From Halicephalobus mephisto (Eukaryota > Nematoda > Chromadorea > Rhabditida > Panagrolaimidae), in the NCBI GenBank assembly GCA_009193035.1, contig SWDT01000330.1, forward strand, positions 1 to 57,592: a stretch of 57,592 nucleotides of DNA, in the 5' to 3' direction. A program made the translations under genes and the position numbers. Of this stretch, positions 46,491 to 56,438 are shown piece after piece (the stretch's first letter is position 1; every line of letters begins with the position of its first letter). Under the pieces are notes generated by a model, which ran no database searches, had not been told where the DNA came from, and worked only from the letters and a program-made list of their open reading frames with translations.

Positions 46491-49400
46491 ATGAAGTTCC
46501 TGATCGGATTGTTCATTTGTGGATTTTTTATAAATTTTTCGTTTTGTCAAGATTGCGACCACTTTGCTGAAATTTCTGGAGGACAAGTATTTTGAATTTT
46601 AAAAATAACTGTATTTATTACTGTTTTTCCAGATTACTTATGATCCTGAAAACGAAATCAGTCTGCCTTCTGGAGCCAGAGCGAATCTCAAATGTACAGT
46701 ATCCGGCTTCGAGACGACGGCGATCTGTCGGGAAGGAAACTGGCATCCGGCTTCCCTGGGGTCTTGTCCGGAGCCGGAGGAATCCAAACCGCAGAATCCC
46801 AAGAGACAGGACCTCGGAACCAACTGTCCGGCTCTGGAGACCCCTGCGAATAGTTTCCTCAGCTACTCCCCTCTGAATCTGCCCCCTTACCCCTCCGGAA
46901 CCATGGCCACTTTGAACTGCTTCCTTGGGTACTCTCCCGTTGGACAAACAGCAGCGGAATGCGAAGGGGGGCAGTGGACCCAGATCGGGACCTGCCAGAC
47001 GGTCGCCGTCCAGAGATGTCCGCCCTTGATGCATGTCCCCCACGGCATGATCAACTACATTTCCGGAGGCAATGGACCCTACGACTACGGCTCAATAGCC
47101 GAGTTAACTTGTCAATTCGGACATTCCGTCGTTGGAAACACCCGAGTCACCTGTGAATCCGGAGGCTGGGCTCCCTTCCCCGGACTAGGACAATGTCAGG
47201 AGGTTTGTGTCATTTCATTATTTATATACAATTCATCTACAGTAACCCATTGATAATTTAAAATCCATCTACAGTAACCCATTGATAATTTAAAATTGAT
47301 CTACAGTAACCCATTGATCATTAAAAATTGATCTACAGTAACCCATTGATCATTAAAAATTCATCTACAGTAACCCATTGATCATTTTAAATTCATCTAC
47401 AGTAACCCATTGATCATTAAAAATTGATTTACAGTAACCCATTGATCATTTAAAATTGATCTACAGTAACCCATTGATAATTTTAAATTCATCTACAGTA
47501 ACCCATTATTTATATAAAACTCATCTACAGTAACCCATTATTTGTATAAAATTACTTTACAGTAACCCATTGGTCATTTAAACTTATTTTACAGTAATCT
47601 TACGTCTTGTCTTTTTCTGATTTTTAAATTTAAAATGCTTTTTAGCAAAATGTTTCTACAACTACTGTAGTCGCTAGATCGAGGCGACAACTGGTAAGAT
47701 CTGTTGGATTTTTGACTTTTCTTTCATTTTCCAAGCTGTCTGTTTTCCTTCGATTTTCATTGTTTCTTAAATTTTTCGATGATTTTGATTTTTGAAAAAA
47801 CGATTTCAGGGAATCGGGACAAATTCTGGAGCCACCTGTTATCCTTTGTCTACCTTCAACGGCCACATCAACTACATCCAGTCGAATCCTTCGGTACCGT
47901 ATTCCTCGGGGACTTCGGCCATGTTGTCTTGCAACATCGGGTACTCGGCTTCTGGAAGTTCGTCTTCGTTCTGTTCGAACGGTGTCTGGTCCCCGAGCAT
48001 TGGTTCTTGTGTCTCGGGGTCCTTGATAGGGGTTGGGGGTCTTGGGGGTCTCGGCACGACCCCCATAGGGTCTCTAGGGGGTCTTGGGTCGACCACAGGC
48101 CAATGCTTCGCGATAGGAGCTTTCATCATCAACGGCCAAGTGACTTATTCTTCGGGATCTTCCACTTTCGGTCCTTATCCGAGTGGAACAACGGCCACTG
48201 TCTCCTGCAACCCTGGGTACTACGTGAGCGGAACAACCACCTCCACTTGCTACAACGGCCAATGGAACCCGATGACCCTGGGGTCCTGCACCAGTTCCGG
48301 CGGAGGAACCACCACCTTCGGATCCGGACAATGTTTCGCAATGCCGGCCCCCATAGGGGGAAACGTCATCTACAGTCAGTCAGCCCAAGGACTGGGGACT
48401 TACAATCAAGGAACCACAGCTACTCTGACCTGCTACTCCGGCGGTGTTTCTGGATCTTCTTCGAGTTCCTGTTACAACGGCCAATGGTCTCCTGCTCTCG
48501 GAACTTGTGGCGGATTCGGAGGAAATACCGGAAGCGGGATGACTTGTGTCGCTGTCCAGACCCCTTATAACGGTCAAGTCACCTACAGTCAATCTTCCCA
48601 AAACTTCGGAAGCTACAATCAAGGAACAACAGCCACTTTGACCTGCTACTCCGGATACGTCAGTGGGTCTTCCTCGAGTGTTTGTCAGAACGGAATCTGG
48701 AGTCCTTCTTTGGGGACTTGTGGAGGTTCCAGTACCGGTGGAGGATTCGGAAGTCAATGTTACATCGGAGTGATGTCGTTTTCTGGAGGGACAGTCCAAT
48801 ACAGTAACGGGAACACCATGGGACCTTGGCCGAGCGGGACTTCAGCCACTCTGAACTGCAACGGGGGTCAGCCGATGGGGCAGACGACTGCCTACTGTCA
48901 GAACGGAGCCTGGTCCCCTAGTTCCTTTTCTGGTTGCAGTGGGGGTTCTACCATTGGAGGAATTGGAGGTACTACTGGGGCCGGATACTGCTACACCACC
49001 ATGCCTACAGTAGTTGGAGGTCAGATTCACTACTCTTCTGGATCGCAATTCGGACCTTTTCCGTCCGGGACCACCGCGAGTTTGACCTGCACAAACGGCC
49101 AATCCCCTCAGGGCTCGACCACCGCCTTCTGTCAAAACGGCTTCTGGTCGCCTTCGATGTTCAATGGATGCGGAGGAACCACCTCCGGAAGTGGACAATG
49201 CTTCGCGATGATAGCACCGTTCAATGGACAGATACGGTATTCTTCAGGAGGAACTTTCGGTCCTTTCCCCAGTGGAACCACCGCAACCCTCGTCTGCAAC
49301 AGTGGCTATGGGGCTTCTGGATCCACTTCTGCCACTTGCTACAATGGACAATTCAGTCCTTCTTCTCTTGGACAATGTGTGTTCGGGGCTTCTGGATCAA

Positions 49401-51982
49401 CTGGATCTACATCCGGCTTCGGTTAGTCCTTCATTTTATGCATTACGAAATTTACTAACAACTTTGTACTTGCACGCTTCTTCCGCTTTTTGTTGAAAGT
49501 CAATAAATTCTAGGAAATTGTTACACTCTTCCCACGCCTCTGAACGGTGTCATCACCTATACGTCCTTCTCTTCGAATTCCATCTATTCTGTCGGAACCC
49601 AGGCCACTCTCAACTGTAACCTGGGGTACCAGCCGATCGGACAGACCTTTACTACGTGCCAGTCTACGGGGTGGTCGACCCTTTCCCTCGGATCTTGTAT
49701 GCAGAGCGGATTCGGAAAATAACGCTTTGTGTGGCTACCGTAATCACTGTAAAAAATAATTATTGTTGTTTGTTTTGATGTGACTTAATTTGAGTGACGT
49801 TCCTAATAACTATTAATCGATTAATAAACTTTAACTTTCGGATGAAATAACGGAGTGGTTCCAGAAGCAGAATCCACGACGGAAGAAAGGAAATCTGTGG
49901 AATGCGATTCTGAAGTCCTTCCTTTGGTCTCGAACGGAAAGTTGAAAACCACAGATGATCCTGGAATCGTCGAAGTTGTTTGCAACACCGGATTCGCGAG
50001 TCAAGTGTCTCAAGTGACGGTTTACTGTAAGAACGGAGAAGTCAGAACGAAGGAATCCGCCAGTTGTGTTCCTGTTTCGAGCAGATCCATCTTGCCGAAA
50101 ACGAATTCTTCAACTTGTACGTTCCCCGTCGTCCATGTCGAAAGAGGCCAGATTCTGTATTCTTCGGTAAGTACGGACCAGAATTTTCGATTTTTAAAAA
50201 TTTCCGAATTTAATCAATTCAGTTCGAATTTGAATTTTTCGAAAATTCCAATTTGATTCTAAATCGACGAATTTGGTATAATTTTATTTTATTTTATTTT
50301 TAATCCAGATTAACGAGAGTAGGAGTTTAAATTTAATCCTTCAATTTTACATCCGGATAATTGTACTTTAAAATTCAAACGTGACTAATTACTTTCGGTG
50401 AGATGTTGACTAATCCCCCAGACGGCAAAATAGACTCAGTTTTTTAACATTCGTTTTATTCAACGATATATTTATAAACAATGTTACAAAAATTAATTTA
50501 AAAAATAATAAAAATTGATTTTAAAAATAACAAAAATTAATTTTAAAATAATAAAAATTGATTTTAAAAATAACAAAAATTAATTTTAAAAATAACAAAA
50601 ATTGATTTTAAAAATAACAAAAATTAATTTTAAAAATAACAAAAATTGATTTTAAAAATAACAAAAATTAATTTTAAAAATAACAAAAATTGATTTTTAT
50701 TCAATTGAGTGAATGTGGATAAATTTTTAGGGATCTAACTACCCTCCTTTTTCTGAAGGTACGATAGCCACTCTTATCTGTGAACTAGGGACTCAGGCCA
50801 TTGGGGGATCTACGACATCCACTTGTGTCCAAGGCAGCTGGTCTCAGGAGATCGGGACTTGTGAGGTCCCTGGCAGGATCCCCGGAGGGCAATGTGAATT
50901 GATATCTCGAGTCGAAGGCGGACATGTTTGTTTATCTATTTGTTGACTGATTTTAAATTATTTTTTATCCAGATAGCCTACAGTGAGATCTTCAACATTC
51001 ATGGACCGTTTAATGAAGGAACTTTTGCGACTTTGATGTGTGACTTCGGAAGGACTCTAGAAGGCCAGGCTACGGCCACCTGCAGAAACAGCACTTGGAG
51101 TCCCCCTGTTGGAGTCTGTACACCCCTCACTGGACAGCCCACTGCCGGAGGCGGGTCCTTTGCGGCTCCCACGAGTTATCCAGCCGGAATCAGATGTCCT
51201 CCCATAAAATCGACGAGTCTCAAAAGTACCCTGGAGTTCACTCAGACCCCCTTGAGTGACGGCAACTATCCCAACTCTACAGTAGTCCGACTTATTTGTC
51301 TCGAAGACGGAGCCCTGGTCACAAAGGGAGTCGGAGAAGCCGAATGTCTCAACGGTCTCTGGCTCCCGAGGTTGGGGGAATGCGACGTCGTTCACGCCAC
51401 GAACAATGCCGAACAGACCAAATTCGGAGGTCCCGGCATCTGTCAACCCTTGGAGATAGTTCAGAAGGGAAAGGTTTGTTTCCATCGATTTTCCGTTTTT
51501 CTATTAGAGCTTAAAAATATCTAGAAACAAACGACTTCCAAAACATTCAGGATGTTCCATATAAAGCATATCGTTGACTTAGGTATTGTCGAATCGGACT
51601 GAATTCTTCTAGAATGGTCTTTATAAGATCGAGCTAGGATTTTCTAGAATGATTCATACCAGATTAGACCGAGTTTTCCAGAACTAGTCTGGAAACATGA
51701 AATTGAGTTCCCTAAGCAGTCGACGATGAATAGTTTTTCGTTTTTATTTATTTTTTTGTTTTTTACTCAATACCGTCATCAGTTGTCTTGATTGAGAAAT
51801 TTCAGATAACTTATATCCAATCAGGAAAACGACCCTACCAAATGGGAACTACGGCGATTCTCAATTGCGATTTTGGTTATTCTGTCTCCGGACATGCTGC
51901 CCTGTCCTGTGGTCCGAAGGGAACCTGGCTTCCAGCCTCCGGATTCGGAAAATGCGTCTCGAATGCCGATCTCGTTCACTGA
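46491..51982 (+). CDS. Secreted multi-CCP (sushi) protein with alternative last exons
   Basis: Long form exons: 46491-46586, 46633-47202, 47646-47693, 47810-49421, 49865-50166, 50731-50925, 50973-51473 and 51806-51982; 1166 residues. Short form: exon 4 joins 49514-49722 instead, 844 residues. Both acceptors complete the same phase-1 codon. The start encodes a signal peptide (KFLIGLFICGFFINFSFC). There are ten shared CCP modules, then one (short) or five (long) more, each with four cysteines and a typical (F/Y)PSGTTATLTC and NGQWSPSLGTC layout. Modules 4-10 sit in one 1.6-kb exon with Gly/Ser/Thr linkers; modules 6 and 7 are near duplicates. Exon 3 (48 nt) adds a furin-like RSRR at 233-236. 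CCP proteins bind other extracellular proteins, for example in cuticle or synaptic clusters; the target here is unknown. I know no named orthologue with certainty. Confidence 0.88.
47225..47600. repeat. Intronic array of CTACAGTAACCCATTGATCA units
   Basis: About eleven units of 32-33 bp in CCP-gene intron 2, each CATCTACAGTAACCCATTGA plus TAATTTAAAATT or ATCATTAAAAAT. The last units degrade to TTTACAGTAACCCATT. Confidence 0.92.
49514..49828 (+). other. Predicted alternative terminal exon and poly(A) signal of CCP gene
   Basis: The coding part, 49514-49722, encodes a complete eleventh CCP module (NCYTLPTPLNGVITYTSF start, LGSCMQSGFGK end, TAA). AATAAA is at 49823-49828, about 100 nt after the stop and 36 nt before the acceptor of the next exon. 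The exon has no 3' donor, so it can only be used as a last exon. Confidence 0.75.
50460..50700. repeat. Intronic AAAAATAACAAAAATTGATTTT repeat
   Basis: About ten units of 21-22 bp alternating AAAATTGATTTT and AAAATTAATTTT in a CCP-gene intron. Confidence 0.88.
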
Positions 51983-53986
51983 AGCCTTTACTTTATCTAC
52001 GCATTTTAGTTTTTTAATTATTCAATTAAGCTGTAAATAAATTTAATTTATATTTTATCTGGTTCATCGTCATAAAAGTTTTAAAAATTATAATTTATAA
52101 ATATTGAATAAAAAATATTCCAAAATAAATTTAGGTATTTCAATATTTGAAAATCGATTTTGACAAAAGTAAAAATTCTATGAAAATTAATTATTTTTTG
52201 ATTTAAATTCATTTTTGTGTAAAATTTCGGAATTTATTTTCCTGGATTTTTTTTCAAATGTAATGTTAATGATTATTTCCGAGTATTGGACTACAGTAAT
52301 CGGTAAAGAAGAAATTTGTACTTTTTCAACGGTGATTTTTGGAAAGATTGCTTATTGAAGTTGATGATTTGAAGTTTTGCTTCTGATCGTGGAAAAGTCC
52401 ATCTCGAAGTTGATGAAGACAGAGAATCAATGGATGACGATCGATATCTTCACAACTTAGATTTCATCGACAATGAGAATAATCTGTATCTTGAAAGGGA
52501 TTGGATCTTTATATAGGCTTTTTGAAATCCCGATTAGCTGAACGGAATGAACACGTAACAGCTCGTGACCACAGTTTTCACATTATTGGATAGGGGACTC
52601 TTTTGGGTTCGACATGTACTCTTTCGGAGAGCTAGGGTTATCCTCATTGGAGCAGTTCACATTGTTTGATTCTGAGCACAATCGATGACAAAATTGTAAT
52701 GCAACAGAAGATTGATCATAACTGGGTGTAATCAACGTACTAATACCTTTTTAACTGGAAACAAACATGATCCAAACACGTCGATTATACTCAGTTACGA
52801 TCAATCTTCTGTTGGATTGCAGTCCTGCGATCGATTGTACTTAGTTAGAATCAAATAATGTGGAAACTGTGGTTATGAGCTGTTACGTCTTCATTCCAAT
52901 CAGTTAATCGTGATTTCAGAAAAATTGTGTATATACTGCCACGGAAAGTGAAGATAGTTCCACCACGAAAATCCCTAAGGCGCAGAGATATGACAGTTGT
53001 ATCAATTTTGCAGTTTAAGACGTCAGAAACCGAAAAAGGACGTCACATCTTTATTTTTGTTTTGTATTGTTAAGTTACGGAATAAACCGAGGAACTGTCA
53101 CTGGTCCGAAGCAGTACATTGAGGGAACAGGTCAAATTTCCTTACATGTACTATACAACTGAAAAGTCGCTGGCGTTTTCACGTCTGATACCCTCTTCAT
53201 GTTGATAGTACAGTACCTTCTGAAAATTTAACATTTTAAAAAAATAAGTTAAAACTTTTTTTGATATTCCTCTCTTATAACAAATACTGTATTTAAAAAA
53301 CTGTCTTATAAGATATTTGAAAACTTTTTTCAACTTTCATCGTATTTCCGAATATAAGTTAGCATTCCGTAAATAGAAATTAAGTATTCCTTAAATTTTA
53401 TCTGCACAAAAAATCATCACTTTTGCAACATAATAACAAATGTGAACATTATTGCATATGATTTTACAATAATTGCCAATTGTAATAAAAATGGAACATA
53501 ATTATTACGGTTTTCATGAATGTTTGGTATTTGTGACAAAAAGTCATAATATTTGACAAAAGTGGCACTGAGCGTCATAGAAAGATTACTGTATTTTCCA
53601 TGATGAAAATCCTACATATTTAGTGCATTTCCGTCATACAGAAGTTATAAATTCTTTACATGTGCATTTTAAAAAAGTGCATGATATAAAAGTATCGATA
53701 TATTAAAATAATTCTGATCTACTGAATATATTACATTTTAATACCGATACATTGGATACAATGCACTGATACATCATGCTCGATTTACTTACCTGTGTAT
53801 TAGAACTACTTTTTGTCTGTAGTATGTAATTTGGTCTCTATAATTATAGATTTTGAACTCCAATTTGACACGTTATTGTCCCGGAAATTTAACAAAAAAT
53901 TGTTGTCGGATTAAATATCAAATAATTGGTACTGCAGGAAGTATTGGATTCAGATTAATACAGATCAGTCTATATTTTTATTTCCA
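51983..53986. other. Intergenic region with long inverted repeat
   Basis: No gene seen. AATAAA at 52036-52041 is the probable poly(A) signal of the long CCP transcript. A 398-bp fold-back occupies 52523-52920. From 53400 to 53870 are dispersed-repeat fragments, including about 53446-53545, which resembles 55766-55875. The rest is AT-rich. Confidence 0.6.
52523..52920. repeat. Long imperfect inverted repeat (fold-back)
   Basis: The right arm (52779-52920) pairs with two left blocks: 52661-52737 (for example AACAGAAGATTGATC against GATCAATCTTCTGTT) and 52523-52587 (CGTAACAGCTCGTGACCACAG against CTGTGGTTATGAGCTGTTACG). An extra stretch of about 73 nt, 52588-52660, interrupts the left arm, and the loop is about 41 nt (52738-52778). 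Confidence 0.88.
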
Positions 53987-55460
53987 ATGAAACTCCGCTG
54001 GATTCTATTTTTTGTCTTTTTTTTGTTGTTCCTCCAGGAGACCGGAGGACTTACAAGTGGAGGAAATTCTGCTATCAGGGATAAAGTCATCGGGAAATTC
54101 CGAAAATGGGTTTCCACTTACTTCAGTGTGACGGCTTACCAGAAAATCTTTAACGGCGTAGAGCCTCAGGCAAAAGAGAACATGACCATGACGGAAATAA
54201 GTACAGGTAAGTTTTTTAAGTAACAAACTGTTGGATCGTCGCTGGGGAATCCGGATCAGCGTGTAGACACAAATATGTGGAAAGAATCTTATGGGGCCAA
54301 GGGCATGAGATAAATCAGAACTCTATCCAAAATATTGCGCAATTTCAAAATTGCCGCCAATCCCCAATCTTACAAATTTCGTTGATCCTCAGGGTATTTC
54401 CCTTCGAAACTAACGCTGTGGCTTGCATTTAAATAGATTATGCACAATCCAACACAAACATAATTAAATGTAAAAAGAAATTTTTGATTTTCGATCGGGG
54501 AAATAATAAAAAAATAAAAATAGTAAATCTAACAAATTAGTATTGAAATCGATTGATTATTTTTTATGATTATTTTAAAAGTCCTTAAAAATTTGGAAAT
54601 TCGTGTCTAGACAATTTCATAAAATTTTTATTTTTTGTTTTTATAATAGTATCGTTTTCAATCCTCTTGGTAGAGACAATAAAAACACAAAAAACGGTAA
54701 ATCTGGCAATTTATACTGAAATCAACTTGTATTTTTAAATAAAAAATCTCAAAATTTCTATTTATAAAAATTCCGTAAAAATTTCACAAAATGATAAAAT
54801 TCCGTAAAAATTTTACAAAATAATAAAATTCCGTAAAAATCTCACAAAATGATAAAATTCCGTAAAAATTTTAAAAATAATAAAATTCCGTAAAAATTTC
54901 ACAAAATGATAAAATTTCGTAAAAATTTTACAAAATGATAAAATTCCGTAAAAATTTCACAAAATAATAAAATTCCGTAAAAATTTCACAAAATGATAAA
55001 ATTTCGTAAAAATTTTACAAAATAATAAAATTCCGTAAAAATCTCACAAAATGATAAAATCCGTTTAGTTTTGATGTCCACAGTGATGGGAGCCTTGTCT
55101 TTTATGCAGACACTCCAAATAGGAGGCATTGGACTTACCTTCTTGGCCAAGTATCCGTCCATCGACGTTCCTATTGAGATCATCAGTAATGTCCTCTACA
55201 ACAACCTCTGGCCTTTCGGGGAACAACTTGTTCGACTTCATAAAACTTACATAAATAAAGGAGTGAACGATGCGGCTATCTGGAGAAGGACTTACGTAAA
55301 AGTAGACCAGTTCATGACACAGAAGAGATGTAACACCATCTGGTGCCGGGCCTACATCGTCTTCAACGGCAACAGCACTCAGCTCTGGAGCGCCATCACG
55401 AGCACTTTCGGAAGCATGCTCCGGTTCGGCGCTTTTAATTTAGCTGCTTGTACTCCATAA
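53987..55460 (+). CDS. Secreted protein of unknown function
   Basis: Two predicted exons, 53987-54206 and 55069-55460; 203 residues with consistent phase (220 nt, then GTT). The N-terminus is a clear signal peptide (KLRWILFFVFFLLFLQETGG). The mature part has a basic amphipathic segment (RDKVIGKFRKWVSTYFSVTA), an NMT sequon and, in exon 2, a mildly hydrophobic stretch (MGALSFMQTLQIGGIGLTFL) that could be a helix or weak membrane segment. Three cysteines (RCNTIWCRAY and the C-terminal AACTP) suggest an odd pairing or a dimer. I do not recognise the family. Base composition of exon 2 is clearly more balanced than its intron, supporting coding. The intron hosts the 226-bp element and a 28-bp array. 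Confidence 0.68.
54229..54454. mobile_element. 226-bp interspersed element, copy 2, in secreted-protein gene intron
   Basis: Ends TGTTGGATCG and CAATCCAACA are an imperfect 10-bp inverted repeat; CAAAC flanks both sides. About 85-90% identical by eye to 39982-40210, same orientation on the plus strand. It begins only 22 bp after the exon. Confidence 0.78.
54765..55065. repeat. Intronic 27-28 bp tandem repeat, about ten copies
   Basis: Units ATAAAATTCCGTAAAAATTT(C/T)(A)ACAAAATG; the final unit runs into the splice acceptor (ATCCGTTTAG), so the array borders exon 2 directly. Confidence 0.9.
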
Positions 55461-56438
55461 AGAAGCAAATTCAGAATAAATTCGAGATTTGTTGTTCCAC
55501 ATATCAAAAGTTGTAAATTTTCTCAAAAGTTGATGGAAGTTTTCTAACTTTTGAGAATATCGAAAAAATATTTGGAAATATTTAGAATTTAGTGGAAATT
55601 TCTAGGAATATTCTAGAGTCCAGTACACACAAAAAACGTAACAATTTCGAAATGCAACTCAATCATCACAATTTTCATTCATATTTGACATTTTTAACGA
55701 AAATTATAACTTAATAGTGACGATTTCCATTTATTACTCAACTAAAAGTTACATTTTTCGTACGTAGTAACAAACGTGAATACTATGCATGTGATGTTCT
55801 ACCAATTGTCTACTGTAAAAAATGCAACGCAATCGCTGTGTTTTTGCAGAATATTTGGCATTTGTATGAAAATTTAACTTTGATTTTGATGTCGACCTCT
55901 TTCTAGACCTCAGTACACAAAAGAATTTTAACGAACGCTCACTTTTTGGATTACTGGCATTCCAATAAGCATTTCCATTATATGGATAGTTAATTTATGA
56001 AACATAGTACAAAATAGTAAAGCTAAGTTATTCAAAGAGGAAATTGGTCCATACTCACTTGTTGTTTCAGCAAATAAAGCCCATATTAATAGACAAAATA
56101 TAATAGTTTTTTACAAAGTTTTTCAATAATCAGTATTCTGTTTTATCGAAGTTGAAAGTCAGAGTTGAGAGTCAGAGTAGGGGTCAAAACTTGGACTTTT
56201 CGTGCCGAGGCGATCTCAATGATTTCCTTTGTTCCGAAAAACTGTCTTACCTGAACTTACACTTGCAACTCGTTTCAGTTTTTCGAATCAACAAATGACT
56301 TGTAAGTTGTGTTTTAGCGGGAAAACTCCAGGTTTCCACTCTCCACTCTAGGGCTCAACTTTGATAAAACAAGATAGTGAGGGGTTCATACGGAATCGGG
56401 TGCTGGAAGGAAATTACTGGTGCAGGAAGTTGAGAAAA
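55461..56438. other. Intergenic region between convergent secreted-protein and cyclase genes
   Basis: No gene seen. It includes a CACAAAAA-family element (55626-55764) and, next to it, a fragment shared with 53446-53545. 56140-56360 is more balanced sequence, probably 3' flank of the cyclase gene. Confidence 0.55.
55626..55764. mobile_element. TA-flanked inverted-repeat element, CACAAAAA family, copy 3
   Basis: 139 bp, left CACACAAAAAACGTAACAAT, right reading inward CGTACGAAAAATGTAACTTT, with TA on each side. Inside, GAAAATTATAACTTAATAGT matches the copies at 43.4-43.8 kb. Confidence 0.7.

Noticed and set aside
46618..47043. 141-codon minus frame opposite the CCP gene, and similar frames at 47872-49198
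   Set aside because: These are GC-rich antisense shadows of CCP exons, which have clear domains on the plus strand.
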